Positions 25,960-36,408 are shown, counted from the stretch's first letter. The stretch is 64,000 nucleotides of DNA from Neotamlana sargassicola (GCF_020523965.1 NZ_JAJAPX010000001.1:1-64000), one strand, 5' to 3'. Translations and numbers: made by a program. Notes: generated by a model not told the origin, from the letters alone.

Positions 25960-28041
25960 ATGAGGATAAATTTTTTAATATTTTTATACTTAATAACCTT
26001 TATTGGATTCTCTCAAACCAAAGATGATGATATTGATTCGTTAGCCATTGAGCTTGCCTTTCAAGAACAAGATTCTCTTAAGGTTAAGACTTCTTTAAAG
26101 CTTATAAAATCCCTTTACAATAATGGTTCGTACGATAGAGCACTACAGTATGTTATTGAAAGTGAAAAACTATCGAATACGTTAAACTACAAAGATGCTC
26201 AAGCCGAAATAACCTATTACAAATCTTTAATTTACGATAAAAAAGGCGATTACATTAATGCTATTAGCGGCTTTTCGAAAAGCAAGGATTTATATAAAGC
26301 ACTTAACGACACTATTAACATTGCTAAAGTAAACAATAGCATTGGTTTAATTGAAGTAAAAAAAGGCAACTACAAAAAGGGACTACAACACACCTTGATT
26401 GCTGTAAAACATCTAGAAAACACAACACATTATAACGAATTAAATATTGCATACACCAATTTAGCAAACACCTACAATTATTTTAACGAAACCGATAAGG
26501 CCATTGACTATTATACAAAAGCCTTAAACTTGCAAAAATTGTTAAATAACACAACCGATAGAGTTGCTACAAATTTTAAATTAGCCGAATTATATTCGCT
26601 TAAAAAGGAACACAGAAAAGCAATTGAGGTGTATGAAAACATGCTAGCTAACGACAGCTTAAATCGTTCGGACCGCGCCCACCTTTACCCCAAACTTGGT
26701 GGCGAATATTTAAAATTTAACGATTTTGAAAATGCTTCAAAATACCTTATTAGAGGATATAACCTAAATGTTAACAATAATAAAACCGAAGACTTTTTAA
26801 TTGTTTTAAATCATTTAAGCCAACTTAATATTAATAAAAACAGACTAGTTATTGCCGAAAAACAATTACAAAAATCGGGAGAATTGGCTAAAAAGTTAAA
26901 TAGCAACAAAGAGTTACTAAGGCATTATATGCTAATGAAAACTTTAGACTCTATTAAAAAGCGGTTTGATAAAGCTTACATTTGGCAACAAAAATATTAC
27001 GAATTAAATACAGCGATACTTAAAGAACAAAATCAACTATCAAATCAAATTGCATCATCTACAATTAACGAAACTAATGTATCGAGTTTCGATAGTTTAA
27101 TTAATGAAACCGAAACCAAACCAATTGTTAAGCCAATTGAAAACACTTATTCTGACAACGAAAACTACAATAAATTAAAACTTTTATTTTACGCAGTTTT
27201 AGCAGCACTTGCAATTGTTTCTACTTTCTTAATTTTTATGTATGTAAAACGCAATAATACAATTAGATACACCCAAGAATTAGAAGAAAAAAATATTAAA
27301 ATAGAATTACAAAATGAAGCTTTTTTAGAGCAAACCAAACACCTTGAAAGCGTAAATAATGTAAAAGACAAACTTTTCTCTATAGTTTCGCACGATTTAA
27401 AAGATTCACTCTCTTCTATTACCGGTTTTATTGAACTGCTAAGAGACGGATCGCTGTCGCGAGATGAGTTTGAAAATCTTATACCCGAACTTAGTGAAAA
27501 CGCAAGCAACGCCTCATTACTTTTATTTAACTTATTAAATTGGTCGAAATCGCAAATGCAATCTTTAGAACCTAAACCAACTCTTTTTGATGTACAAGAG
27601 GTTTTTAAAGAAAAGGTAAAAATAATTGAAAATCGCCTGGACAGTAAAGGCATTTTTGTTAACGACCAATCGTTACGCGATTTTGCTTATGCAGATAGAA
27701 GCATGATTGAAATCGTGGTACAAAACCTACTTGCAAATGCCCTTAAATTTAGCAAAAAAGGAGATACCATTACGGTTTCTAATTACATTAGCAATGGTAA
27801 TTGTATAATTAGTGTAGCCGATACTGGTGTAGGCATTTCAAAAGATAATATTGAAAAACTATTTAAAGGAAATTCGTTTACTACTATTGGAACCAATAAT
27901 GAAAAAGGGACTGGTTTAGGGCTTTCTATTTGTAAAGAACTCGTTGAACTAAATAATGGAAAAATTTGGGTTGAAAGTACACTAGGCGTTGGTAGCAGCT
28001 TTTATGTACAATTACCAAAAAGCAGACCCAATACAGACTAA
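25960..28041 (+). CDS. TPR-containing sensor histidine kinase
   Basis: 693 aa. Signal peptide (1-18), then about seven tetratricopeptide repeats in the periplasmic part (residues ~45-330, for example NIAYTNLANTYNYFNETDKAIDYYTKAL), one transmembrane helix at ~408-428, a short coiled coil, the HisKA dimerisation segment with phospho-acceptor His478 in FSIVSHDLKDSL, and HATPase_c with N box near 589, DTGVGIS near 620 and GTGLGLSIC near 650. No receiver domain or regulator gene is adjacent, so its partner is unknown. It is convergent with ctlX, leaving 6 bp. Confidence 0.92.
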   Translation: MRINFLIFLYLITFIGFSQTKDDDIDSLAIELAFQEQDSLKVKTSLKLIKSLYNNGSYDRALQYVIESEKLSNTLNYKDAQAEITYYKSLIYDKKGDYINAISGFSKSKDLYKALNDTINIAKVNNSIGLIEVKKGNYKKGLQHTLIAVKHLENTTHYNELNIAYTNLANTYNYFNETDKAIDYYTKALNLQKLLNNTTDRVATNFKLAELYSLKKEHRKAIEVYENMLANDSLNRSDRAHLYPKLGGEYLKFNDFENASKYLIRGYNLNVNNNKTEDFLIVLNHLSQLNINKNRLVIAEKQLQKSGELAKKLNSNKELLRHYMLMKTLDSIKKRFDKAYIWQQKYYELNTAILKEQNQLSNQIASSTINETNVSSFDSLINETETKPIVKPIENTYSDNENYNKLKLLFYAVLAALAIVSTFLIFMYVKRNNTIRYTQELEEKNIKIELQNEAFLEQTKHLESVNNVKDKLFSIVSHDLKDSLSSITGFIELLRDGSLSRDEFENLIPELSENASNASLLLFNLLNWSKSQMQSLEPKPTLFDVQEVFKEKVKIIENRLDSKGIFVNDQSLRDFAYADRSMIEIVVQNLLANALKFSKKGDTITVSNYISNGNCIISVADTGVGISKDNIEKLFKGNSFTTIGTNNEKGTGLGLSICKELVELNNGKIWVESTLGVGSSFYVQLPKSRPNTD

Positions 28042-28047
28042 TTATTA

Positions 28048-28980
28048 TTATCCTTTAGGCAAAAACACTTCTGCCATCATACATCTGGCACTGCCACCAC
28101 CACAAGTTTCAATAGTAAACAAGTTGCTAGATAAAATTTTACAATGCTTTTCAATTGTATTAATTTGTACCGGAGTTAAGGCTTTATATGCCGATTCGCT
28201 CATAACCAAATACTGATGATTGTTAGCACCTTTTACTTGCAACATATTTCCTGCAAATTGCTTTACCTGGTCCTCGGTAATATCAATAATTTCTTTTTTA
28301 TTGTCTTTTAAACTTTTTACCACAGCTTTTCGTTCCTTTTTATCATCAATACAACCTAAACAAATTACAGCAAAGGTTTCCGCAATACACATCATTACGT
28401 TCGTATGATAAATTGGTTTTCTTTGGTTTTTATTGGTTTGGTAGGCGGTAAAAATAATTGGCGAATATTCAAAATCTTCACAGAATTCTATAAATAAATC
28501 TTCGTCTGCCCTTGGAGATAAAGCACAATACGCCTTTTGATTAACTCTATCGAGAATAACACTCCCCGTTCCTTCTAGAAAAACGTGCGCTTCTTCAGCG
28601 CTTGTATAATCTATAATATTATTAATTATAAAACCTTCGGCTTCGAGTGTTTCTAAAATATCTTCGCGACGCTCCAATCGACGGTTTTCGGCAAACATAG
28701 GATATAACCCTACATCGCCATTTTCGTGAAAAGACACCCAATTGTTAGGAAAAATAGAATCTGGGGTGTCGGTATCATCATTATCATTTACAACAATAAC
28801 ATTAACTCCTACCGCTTTTAATTTTTTAACGAAAGCATCAAACTCTCTTTGAGCTTCTTCATTAATATAATTATCATTTTCAGATATTGATTTCTGAAAA
28901 TAATTATTAACCACCGTCTGCTCGTTTAACCTAAAATTAATAGGACGCACCATTAAAATGGCATTTGTTGTTTGATTCAT
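28048..28980 (-). CDS. ctlX: Citrulline/arginine amidinohydrolase-like enzyme (CtlX family)
   Basis: 310 aa from ATG 28980; an alternative ATG four codons upstream (28992) is possible. It has the amidinotransferase/dimethylargininase fold with MVRPINFRLNEQT, DSIFPNNWVSFH, EGTGSVILDR and a C-terminal GGGSARCMMAEVFLP carrying the catalytic Cys about 11 residues from the end. The family is linked to citrulline or arginine-derivative hydrolysis; the exact substrate here is uncertain. Single-gene transcript; divergent from the AraC-type regulator. Confidence 0.85.
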   Translation of the reverse strand: MNQTTNAILMVRPINFRLNEQTVVNNYFQKSISENDNYINEEAQREFDAFVKKLKAVGVNVIVVNDNDDTDTPDSIFPNNWVSFHENGDVGLYPMFAENRRLERREDILETLEAEGFIINNIIDYTSAEEAHVFLEGTGSVILDRVNQKAYCALSPRADEDLFIEFCEDFEYSPIIFTAYQTNKNQRKPIYHTNVMMCIAETFAVICLGCIDDKKERKAVVKSLKDNKKEIIDITEDQVKQFAGNMLQVKGANNHQYLVMSESAYKALTPVQINTIEKHCKILSSNLFTIETCGGGSARCMMAEVFLPKG

Positions 28981-29188
28981 TTTCTTTAACATTAAAATGT
29001 AAAATTAAAGGATTTATATTAAATAAAAACCCAAACATAACTTCTTTATTTTTAGATTTTTTCCTACATAATAAGTATATTTATTCTTTCTCCCTAATAA
29101 CGAATAAAATAGCAAGAAGCTCAACTCTGTTTTTAGATCATAAATGCAGCTTTTAACATTAATTAACTGAATAACCTAATTTAAGCTT

Positions 29189-30091
29189 ATGTTGCACTTT
29201 AAAACGCTTGCCTCATTTTATAAAGCTATGAATCTAACCACCCCACCTAACCCAAATTTTGACATTAGGAGGCTAGAAGACCTTATGCTTAATATTAAAA
29301 ATGAATTTAAACCTATAAAACATGAATTTTACGCCATTGAATTGAAACTGGAAGGAAGCGGAAAAACTACACATGGCCCTTACGTGAAGAACCTAAGTAA
29401 TCCTTCCATTATGATTTATACCCCGTTTCAAATAATTTCATGGGATATTAATTTAGACTGGAAAGGCTATTACATTATTTTCACAAAAGACTTTATAGCA
29501 CAATCTAAACTTTTGAATGCTGTAATTAACGAATTTGATTATTTTAAAATTGACAAAGCCATACCTTTTGAAATTGAAAAAACTGAAGCTTACCAATTAT
29601 TATCAATATTCAATAGTATTGAACACGAAAATAATAACCGTGAATTACAATCTAGTAAAGTAATAGAATCTCAGTTAATAGTTTTATTAAATTTAGTACA
29701 ACGATTTTATTTTAAACATATAAACCTTAAAACAAATAATGCTCACAGTTCTAAAACCGTTATTTTCTTAAAGTTTCAATCTTTGCTAAACGAAAGCTTT
29801 AACAATTCGAATAAAGCCAACACACATTCGCCTAAATACTATGCAGATATTTTAGCGATACACCCCAATCATTTAAATGCTATTATAAAACAAACTTCTG
29901 GTTACACAGCCAAATCGTATATAAATAACTATATTATTGTATTGGCTAAATCAAGGCTTATACAAACTACATTAAGCATAAAAGAGATCGCTTACCAATT
30001 ACACTTTAAAACACCTAACAGTTTTAGTAGCTTCTTTAAAAAACACACCCATTTAACCCCAAATACGTTTAGAAAAAATAATAGTCTTTAA
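29189..30091 (+). CDS. AraC-family transcriptional regulator
   Basis: 300 aa. Residues 1-190 form a cupin-like ligand-binding arm typical of flavobacterial AraC proteins (starts MLHFKTLASFYKAMNL). Residues about 200-300 hold the double helix-turn-helix: YADILAIHPNHLNAIIKQTSGYTA and IKEIAYQLHFKTPNSFSSFFKKHTHLTPNTFR. The inducer is unknown. A SnoaL-like protein gene follows 157 bp downstream on the same strand. Confidence 0.9.
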   Translation: MLHFKTLASFYKAMNLTTPPNPNFDIRRLEDLMLNIKNEFKPIKHEFYAIELKLEGSGKTTHGPYVKNLSNPSIMIYTPFQIISWDINLDWKGYYIIFTKDFIAQSKLLNAVINEFDYFKIDKAIPFEIEKTEAYQLLSIFNSIEHENNNRELQSSKVIESQLIVLLNLVQRFYFKHINLKTNNAHSSKTVIFLKFQSLLNESFNNSNKANTHSPKYYADILAIHPNHLNAIIKQTSGYTAKSYINNYIIVLAKSRLIQTTLSIKEIAYQLHFKTPNSFSSFFKKHTHLTPNTFRKNNSL

Positions 30092-30248
30092 TTTTTAAAC
30101 TTTTCTATGTGAAATTGATAGTTTCAATTTAAAACTTTTAACCATCTTTGGTTAAATGGAAATAAAAACCTACAAACAAATACAACTTAACGATTAAATA
30201 TGCATTTTATGAGCTAAAATTATAACCTTCTAATCCTATTAACTACCC

Positions 30249-30653
30249 ATGAATAAGTCATTACTTACGAAACATAAATTGATAGAGTCTTATTTTAATG
30301 CATTAAAAGTAAATAATGCAACAATATTAACTGATTTATTTAGCCCTAACGCGATGATGAGTAGACCAAACCAAGCGTTTGACTACCCATATACCCTAAT
30401 AGGAAAAGATAAGATTAACCAATACTGGAATAAAATATTTTCGGAGTATAATATTTCTGACTTAACAATAAAAGAAATTGAAAAAGTTAACGAACGAAAT
30501 ACTTACATAATTAAACATGTAACAAATATTAAAACACTAAACAAACCCATAGAAAGTAAAACATTAAGCTTTACCAGTTTAGTTTTTGATAGTGATAATA
30601 AAATTGAAAAATTTGTTGAAATTTTTTACCCTTTAACTAAAATAAAAATTTAA
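30249..30653 (+). CDS. SnoaL/NTF2-like protein
   Basis: 134 aa, the size of a single SnoaL-like/nuclear transport factor 2 fold. It starts KHKLIESYFNALKVNNATILTDLFSPNAMMSRPNQ, the typical helix-turn opening, and later has KDKINQYWNKIF and a beta-sheet half ending IEKFVEIFYPL. Members bind small hydrophobic ligands or act as isomerases; no catalytic pair can be assigned. Probably controlled by the preceding AraC regulator, an inference from position only. Confidence 0.7.
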   Translation: MNKSLLTKHKLIESYFNALKVNNATILTDLFSPNAMMSRPNQAFDYPYTLIGKDKINQYWNKIFSEYNISDLTIKEIEKVNERNTYIIKHVTNIKTLNKPIESKTLSFTSLVFDSDNKIEKFVEIFYPLTKIKI

Positions 30654-30677
30654 AACAGGACTTATTGTTTATTAAAG

Positions 30678-31655
30678 CTACTTTTTCCTGTCAATCACAT
30701 AATTTACCATAAGAAGCAAGGACCTTTTGTATTCAGAATCTGGATAAATACTTAAAATTTTTAAAGCCTCATCTTGAAAATCTTTCATTTTATTTACGGC
30801 ATAATCTAATCCACCATTCGTTTTCACGTAGGTAATAACCTCTTTTACTCGTTTAGCATTTTTATTATGGTTTTTTACCGAGTTTATTAGCCATTTTTTT
30901 TCGGTTTTAGATGCTTGATTAAGTGCATAAATTAATGGTAAAGTCATTTTTTGCTCTTTTATATCTATCCCTGTTGGCTTACCAATTTGGGTTTCACCAT
31001 AATCGAACAAATCATCCTTAATTTGAAAAGCCATCCCTATTAGTTCTCCAAATTTTCTCATATTTTCAACATGCACGGAGTTTGGCATAACCGAGGCAGC
31101 ACCTAAACTGCAACAAGCTGCAATTAAAGTAGCTGTTTTTTGTCGAATAATTTCGTAATAAACAGTTTCGGTAATATCTAAATTTCTTGCTTTTTCAATT
31201 TGAAGCAATTCCCCTTCACTCATTTCACGAACTGCAATAGAAATAATTTTAAGTAAATCGAAATCGTTATTATCAATAGAAAGCAATAGCCCTTTTGAGA
31301 GTAAGTAATCACCAATTAAAACGGCAATTTTGTTTTTCCAAAGTGCATTTACCGAGAAAAATCCACGACGTTGGTTACTATCGTCCACCACATCATCATG
31401 AACTAAGGTCGCCGTGTGAATAAGTTCGATAACCGACGCTCCACGATAAGTACGCTCGCTTATTTCTCCACCGGACACCATTTTTGCCACCAGAAAAACG
31501 AACATTGGTCGCATTTGTTTACCCTTACGATTAACAATATAGTGGGTAATTCGGTTTAACAAAGCCACTTTACTCGACATGGAAAGTTTAAACTTTTTCT
31601 CGAAAAGTTCCATTTCGAAAGCTATAGGCTGTTTTATTTGTTCTACTATTTTCAA
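30678..31655 (-). CDS. Polyprenyl diphosphate synthase
   Basis: 325 aa trans-isoprenyl diphosphate synthase that condenses isopentenyl diphosphate onto an allylic primer, presumably for the menaquinone side chain. First Asp-rich motif HDDVVDDSNQRRG (Asp87, Asp88, Asp91); second motif DDLFDYG; KGKQMRP supplies the basic pocket. Chain length cannot be read with certainty. Monocistronic. Confidence 0.92.
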   Translation of the reverse strand: MKIVEQIKQPIAFEMELFEKKFKLSMSSKVALLNRITHYIVNRKGKQMRPMFVFLVAKMVSGGEISERTYRGASVIELIHTATLVHDDVVDDSNQRRGFFSVNALWKNKIAVLIGDYLLSKGLLLSIDNNDFDLLKIISIAVREMSEGELLQIEKARNLDITETVYYEIIRQKTATLIAACCSLGAASVMPNSVHVENMRKFGELIGMAFQIKDDLFDYGETQIGKPTGIDIKEQKMTLPLIYALNQASKTEKKWLINSVKNHNKNAKRVKEVITYVKTNGGLDYAVNKMKDFQDEALKILSIYPDSEYKRSLLLMVNYVIDRKK

Positions 31656-31921
31656 ACTAATTTCTTCTGGGTTTCCACAAATCTAATAATAAAGTATAAA
31701 TTCTTCCTAAAGGTTTAACAAAACTATATTTTAACATCTTAAAACTTTAAAATTTACTTAGAAAACTATTTAAAACGCAAATAACTATAATTTATAAAGT
31801 TAACACCTTAAAAACACTTTCAAAATTCAGTAAAAACAAAAATCAGACACTTTCTTCTCCGCTTATTTATTCTTATATTTATAATGTATCACTAACGTTA
31901 ATTAATTCAAACACACCCTTT

Positions 31922-32737
31922 ATGAAAAAAATTACTTTTTTTTACTTATTTTTTAGTTGTGCTATTTTGGTAAATGCACAAACAGCTCTTTGGTCTTCAA
32001 ACTCGGATGACTTAACAGGATGGTCTATTTTTGATGGAGACGCTGATGGATTTAATTGGGGAGCATACTCCTCCGGCCTTGAAATTTATGGCTTTACAGG
32101 AACCTGTTTCTTATCTCAGTCTTACGATTGGACGAATGGGGTTGCCTTAACGCCTCAAAACTATTTATACTCTCCAACAATAACAATTCCATCTGATGCC
32201 GCCGTAATAACTTTTAAAATGAAGGCTGGTTCACCAGAACCTACTTACTATGCAGAGCAATATGCCGTATTGGTATATGATGTGGAGGATACAGAAACAG
32301 ACGCTACTCCTATTTTTGTTGATACATTAACCGAAGGAGGTGAAAACACAGCAAAAACTATAAGCGCAGAAATTCCTGCCTCTTTTGCTTCAAAAAACAT
32401 TCAATTTGTAGTTCTGCATTTCGACACTACAGATGAATATGCATTAATTGTTGATGATTTTGAAATTACGTATTCTACATCATTATCGGTTTCTGAAAAC
32501 ACACTTAGCATCGCAAGAATTTTTCCTAACCCTGTACACGATGTTGTTACTATTGACACAAATGAAACTATTGAAACTGCATCTGTGTATAGCCCAACTG
32601 GAAAAAGCATTATCGAGATACAACCCAATGCTATAACAAACAATAAAATTGATTTATCGAATTTAGAAAGTGGTTTATATTTTATGACTGTTAAATCTTT
32701 AACTAAATCGGCTACTGTAAAAATTATTAAAAACTAA
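31922..32737 (+). CDS. Choice-of-anchor J protein with T9SS C-terminal sorting domain
   Basis: 271 aa. Signal peptide 1-20 (cleavage after VNAQ). Residues about 21-185 form a choice-of-anchor J/cleaved-adhesin-like jelly roll (LTGWSIFDGDADGFNW, QNYLYSPTITIP, AVITFKMKAGS, LIVDDFEITY). Residues ~195-271 are a T9SS type A sorting domain (IFPNPVHDVVTI, IDLSNLESGLYFMTV, VKIIKN). It is predicted to be secreted or cell-surface attached. Followed by a strong terminator. Confidence 0.88.
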   Translation: MKKITFFYLFFSCAILVNAQTALWSSNSDDLTGWSIFDGDADGFNWGAYSSGLEIYGFTGTCFLSQSYDWTNGVALTPQNYLYSPTITIPSDAAVITFKMKAGSPEPTYYAEQYAVLVYDVEDTETDATPIFVDTLTEGGENTAKTISAEIPASFASKNIQFVVLHFDTTDEYALIVDDFEITYSTSLSVSENTLSIARIFPNPVHDVVTIDTNETIETASVYSPTGKSIIEIQPNAITNNKIDLSNLESGLYFMTVKSLTKSATVKIIKN

Positions 32738-32760
32738 ATTTAATTTAAAATCTACAAAAC

Positions 32761-32788
32761 AAAAAAAGCTGCACTTGCAGCTTTTTTT
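32761..32788. terminator. Bidirectional terminator
   Basis: Seven A, GCTGCA, loop CT, TGCAGC, seven T: a symmetric stem usable by the T9SS cargo gene on the plus strand and rlmN on the minus strand. Confidence 0.88.
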
Positions 32789-32802
32789 GTTTACATTTTT
32801 TA

Positions 32803-33843
32803 TTAACTTTTATTTGCCAATTGCCCACAAGCAGCATCAATGTCTTTACCTCGGCTACGCCTTACTGTAACGGTAATATGATTTTTTTCAAGTACATTTA
32901 CGTACATATCTATAGCAGAGGATTGTGCTTGCTGGAATTCGCCATCGTCAATTGGGTTATACTCAATAATATTTACCTTACTTGGTGCAAACTTGCAAAA
33001 TTCTACAAGTGCATCGGCATCTTTTCTTTTATCGTTTATGCCTTTCCAAACTACGTACTCGTAGGTAATTCTGTTTTTTGTTTTTGCATACCAATATTGC
33101 AATGCCTCTCTTAAACTTGCTAATGGAAACGTAGCATTAAATGGCATTATGGATGTTCTCACCTCATCGATAGCGGAGTGTAAGGAAACGGCGAGCTTAA
33201 ATTTAACATCGTCGTCGGCCATTTTTTTTATCATTTTAGGCACACCAGAGGTTGAAACTACTATTCGTTTAGGTGACATACCTAAACCTTCGGGTGATGT
33301 AATTTTATCGATGGCTTTTATTACATTATTGTAGTTCATGAGTGGTTCTCCCATTCCCATAAATACAATATTACTTAATGGCCTGTTATGGTATAATCTA
33401 CTTTCGTTATCTATGGCTACAACTTGATCGTAAATTTCGTCTGGATTTAAATTACGCATTCGTTTTAAGCGTGCGGTTGCACAAAACTTACAGTCTAAAC
33501 TACAACCTACTTGACTTGATACACATGCGGTAGTTCTTGTAGGTGTGGGTATTAAAACCGATTCTACAATTAAATCGTCGTGTAAGCGTACAGCATTTTT
33601 AATGGTTCCATCGCTGCTGCGCTGCATTTGATCTACTTGAATATGATTGATTACAAAATTGTTTTCTAACATTTCGCGTGTTTCTTTAGATATGTTTGTC
33701 ATATCCTCGAAACTGTGTGCAGATTTTTGCCAAAGCCATTCGTAAACTTGATTTCCACGAAAGGCTTTATCGCCGTGTTCTACAAAAAAATTACGCAGTT
33801 GCTCTTTTGTTAATGCGCGAATGTCTTTTTTACTTGTTGCCAT
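32803..33843 (-). CDS. rlmN: Dual-specificity RNA methyltransferase RlmN
   Basis: 346 aa radical-SAM enzyme that methylates C2 of A2503 in 23S rRNA (and A37 of some tRNAs). The cluster motif is Cys114, Cys118, Cys121 in VGCSLDCKFCATARL; the second catalytic Cys339 is in DIDAACGQL near the end; MGMGEPLMNY and SVLIPTPTRTTACVS are also present. Complete. Confidence 0.96.
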   Translation of the reverse strand: MATSKKDIRALTKEQLRNFFVEHGDKAFRGNQVYEWLWQKSAHSFEDMTNISKETREMLENNFVINHIQVDQMQRSSDGTIKNAVRLHDDLIVESVLIPTPTRTTACVSSQVGCSLDCKFCATARLKRMRNLNPDEIYDQVVAIDNESRLYHNRPLSNIVFMGMGEPLMNYNNVIKAIDKITSPEGLGMSPKRIVVSTSGVPKMIKKMADDDVKFKLAVSLHSAIDEVRTSIMPFNATFPLASLREALQYWYAKTKNRITYEYVVWKGINDKRKDADALVEFCKFAPSKVNIIEYNPIDDGEFQQAQSSAIDMYVNVLEKNHITVTVRRSRGKDIDAACGQLANKS

Positions 33844-33851
33844 ACTGGATG

Positions 33852-33859
33852 CAAAAATA
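33852..33859 (-). promoter_or_regulatory. Putative -7 box of rlmN
   Basis: Minus-strand TATTTTTG, 8 nt before the rlmN ATG; a nearly leaderless transcript would result. No clear -33 element. Confidence 0.45.
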
Positions 33860-33918
33860 CGGAATAGTACACGAAATGTGTTTCTTGAATTACAATTTAT
33901 AAATTGAAGTTAGCCTTT

Positions 33919-34013
33919 GCATTAGGGATTGAGGTATTGTTGGAGCTCTCCCAATTTATAAAATTGGGAAGCGACCACCGAAAGCCCGACCGCGCCCAAA
34001 GCGTGGTAATGCC
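33919..34013 (-). repeat. Dispersed ~95-bp structured repeat, copy 1
   Basis: Ends GCATTA (33919-33924) and TAATGC (34007-34012) are inverted repeats. Inside is a hairpin TCCCAATTT/AAATTGGGA (about 33949-33968) and the block GAAAGCCCGACC. The minus-strand order GGCATTACC...GGTCGGGCTTTC...CAATCCCTAATGC is collinear with the copy at 54556-54654. It sits between the rlmN promoter and the queA terminator. Confidence 0.75.
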
Positions 34014-34021
34014 ATAAAAAT

Positions 34022-34051
34022 AAAAAAGCCTTGAATTAACCAAGGCTTTTT
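34022..34051. terminator. Bidirectional terminator after queA
   Basis: A-run, GCCTTG (34028-34033), seven-base loop, CAAGGC (34041-34046), T-run. On the minus strand it ends the queA transcript. Confidence 0.85.
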
Positions 34052-34057
34052 ATTGAA

Positions 34058-35107
34058 TTATATGATTAACATGGCATCGCCGTAGCTATAAAACTTGTAT
34101 TTTTCTTTTACTGCTTCTTCGTAAGCGCGTTTTACAAAATCATGCCCTGCGAACGCAGAAACCATCATTAATAGCGTTGATTTTGGTGTATGAAAGTTTG
34201 TTACCATGCAGTTTGCTATACTAAAATCGTATGGCGGGAAAATGAATTTGTTTGTCCAACCTTCCATTTCGTTTAACATACCACTTGACGACACAGAGCT
34301 TTCTATAGCTCGCATTACTGTTGTTCCTACGGCACAAACACGACGTTTTTCGTTTATACCACGGTTTACAATATCTACAGCTTTACTATCTATTGTAATT
34401 TCTTCGCTATCCATTTTATGTTTAGATAAATCTTCAACCTCAACTGGATTAAAAGTACCTAAACCTACGTGTAATGTTACCTCGGCAAAGTTTATTCCTT
34501 TAATTTCTAAACGCTTTAATAAATGTTTAGAGAAGTGTAAACCTGCTGTTGGTGCTGCTACAGCTCCTTCTTTTTTCGCGTAAATGGTTTGGTAACGATC
34601 TTCATCGTCTGGCTCTACATCTCTTTTTATGTATTTTGGTAATGGTGTTTCGCCTAATTCGTTAAGTTTTAAACGGAATTCTCTGTAAGACCCATCGTAT
34701 AAGAAACGTAATGTACGCCCACGAGAGGTTGTATTATCTATAACCTCTGCTACTAGCGTGTCGTCATCTCCAAAATATAGTTTATTACCTATACGTATTT
34801 TACGTGCAGGATCTACTAAAACATCCCAAAGGCGTTGTTCTTCGTTTAATTCGCGAAGTAAAAACACTTCAATTCTTGCTCCTGTTTTTTCTTTATTTCC
34901 GTATAATCTTGCTGGAAATACTTTGGTGTTGTTAAGGATTAATACATCATCTTCATTAAAATAATCTATTAAATCTTTAAACATTTTATGCTCGATGGTT
35001 TGCTCTTTTCTGTTTAAAACCATTAAGCGTGATTCGTCTCTATTTTCTGCTGGATACTCAGCTAATAATTCGTTAGGTAAATCGAAACCAAAGTTTGATA
35101 ATTTCAT
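34058..35107 (-). CDS. queA: tRNA preQ1(34) S-adenosylmethionine ribosyltransferase-isomerase
   Basis: 349 aa, standard QueA length. It transfers and isomerises the ribosyl moiety of SAM to preQ1-tRNA to give epoxyqueuosine. Family signatures: [63 protein letters not shown] and [17 protein letters not shown]. Complete; own promoter. Confidence 0.96.
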   Translation of the reverse strand: MKLSNFGFDLPNELLAEYPAENRDESRLMVLNRKEQTIEHKMFKDLIDYFNEDDVLILNNTKVFPARLYGNKEKTGARIEVFLLRELNEEQRLWDVLVDPARKIRIGNKLYFGDDDTLVAEVIDNTTSRGRTLRFLYDGSYREFRLKLNELGETPLPKYIKRDVEPDDEDRYQTIYAKKEGAVAAPTAGLHFSKHLLKRLEIKGINFAEVTLHVGLGTFNPVEVEDLSKHKMDSEEITIDSKAVDIVNRGINEKRRVCAVGTTVMRAIESSVSSSGMLNEMEGWTNKFIFPPYDFSIANCMVTNFHTPKSTLLMMVSAFAGHDFVKRAYEEAVKEKYKFYSYGDAMLII

Positions 35108-35137
35108 ACGTGATATTTTATTTTATAACAAAGATTG

Positions 35138-35169
35138 CAAATATACAATCTGGAACAAGGGGTTGTCAA
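35138..35169 (-). promoter_or_regulatory. Promoter of queA
   Basis: Minus-strand TATATTTG (35138-35145) with TTGAC beginning at 35169, 21-nt spacing, matching the Bacteroidota -33/-7 arrangement; 30 nt before the queA ATG. Confidence 0.6.
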
Positions 35170-35184
35170 GTAATTAAGTAATTA

Positions 35185-36408
35185 TTATTCAGATATTTTA
35201 AAACCCAGGGTTTTTAAATCGTCCCAGAATGTTGGATATGACTTTGATACAACCATAGCATCTTCAATCTCTACAGGCGATTTTAAAGCTATTGGCGCAA
35301 ATGCCATAGCCATTCGATGGTCGTTATATGTTGCAATAGAAACGTTTTCAATAATTTTACTTGAAGGTTTTAAATGCAGCGATTTATCTGTTATTTCAAC
35401 CTCGCCTCCTAATTTTTCTATTTCGGTTTTAAGAGCTACTAACCTATCGGTTTCTTTTATTTTTAGAGTATGAAGCCCGGTTAAATTACAAGCTATACCT
35501 AAAGCGAAACAAGTTACCGCAATGGTTTGCGCAATATCTGGTGCATTTTTTAGGTCTAACTCTAAGGTTTCTAAAGTTTTTTCTTCTTTAGATAAGGTTA
35601 AACTATTACCATTAAATACAGATTTAACACCAAAATGCTTGTAAATATTGATTAAAGCAGAATCGCCTTGAAGCGAATTTTCTTTATAAGATGATATAGT
35701 AACTTGAGTTCCTACCTCGCTTAAAGCCACAATACTGAAGTAATAAGATGCTGATGACCAGTCTGACTCTACAACTAAATTAGTTTTTGTTGGTTTTTCT
35801 TTATTTGGTTTTACCGTAATAACATTACCTGTAAATGCCGTTTCAACGCCAATTTCCTCAAGTAAACTGAGCGTCATTTTTATATATGGAATTGATGTTA
35901 TTTCGCCATCTAACGTTAGCTCTAAACCATTTTCTAGTTTTGAAGCGATTAACAATAATGCGGAAATGTACTGGCTACTTACGTTTGCCTTTAACGTTAC
36001 TTTACTTTGCGTTAGTTTTTTTCCTTTTATTTTTATTGGCGGAAAACCTTCGTTTTCAACATAACTTATTTCTGCACCTAAATCTTGTAAAGCTTCAACC
36101 AAAATTTTAATAGGCCGCTCTTTCATGCGTTTTGATCCTGTTAAAACTGTTTCTCTACCTTCTTGCACCGAAAAATATGCTGTTAAAAAACGCATTGCAG
36201 TTCCGGCATGATGAATATCAACTACGTTTGATTCTGTACTTAACGCATTCGTCATTAAATTGCTATCATCTGAATTTGAAATATTATCTAGCTTTAAACT
36301 TGGATAAAGTGCTTGTAAAAGCAATAATCTGTTTGATTCACTTTTAGAACCTGTAATTTGTATTGAAGATTGTTTGGCTATTTGAGATTTATGAAGCTTT
36401 AGTTGCAT
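35185..36408 (-). CDS. aroA: 3-phosphoshikimate 1-carboxyvinyltransferase (EPSP synthase)
   Basis: 407 aa from ATG 36408. An in-frame ATG 11 codons upstream (36441) is less likely because family members start close to MQLKLHKS. It catalyses the sixth shikimate-pathway step. Motifs: ITGSKSESNRLLLLQAL, HHAGTAMRFLTAYF, GSKRMKERPI, LKIKETDRLVALK, YNDHRMAMAFAP. Somewhat diverged from canonical class I enzymes (LHAGTAMR instead of GNAGTAMR), as usual for Bacteroidota. Not linked to the Phe/Tyr operon at 43-47 kb. Confidence 0.94.
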   Translation of the reverse strand: MQLKLHKSQIAKQSSIQITGSKSESNRLLLLQALYPSLKLDNISNSDDSNLMTNALSTESNVVDIHHAGTAMRFLTAYFSVQEGRETVLTGSKRMKERPIKILVEALQDLGAEISYVENEGFPPIKIKGKKLTQSKVTLKANVSSQYISALLLIASKLENGLELTLDGEITSIPYIKMTLSLLEEIGVETAFTGNVITVKPNKEKPTKTNLVVESDWSSASYYFSIVALSEVGTQVTISSYKENSLQGDSALINIYKHFGVKSVFNGNSLTLSKEEKTLETLELDLKNAPDIAQTIAVTCFALGIACNLTGLHTLKIKETDRLVALKTEIEKLGGEVEITDKSLHLKPSSKIIENVSIATYNDHRMAMAFAPIALKSPVEIEDAMVVSKSYPTFWDDLKTLGFKISE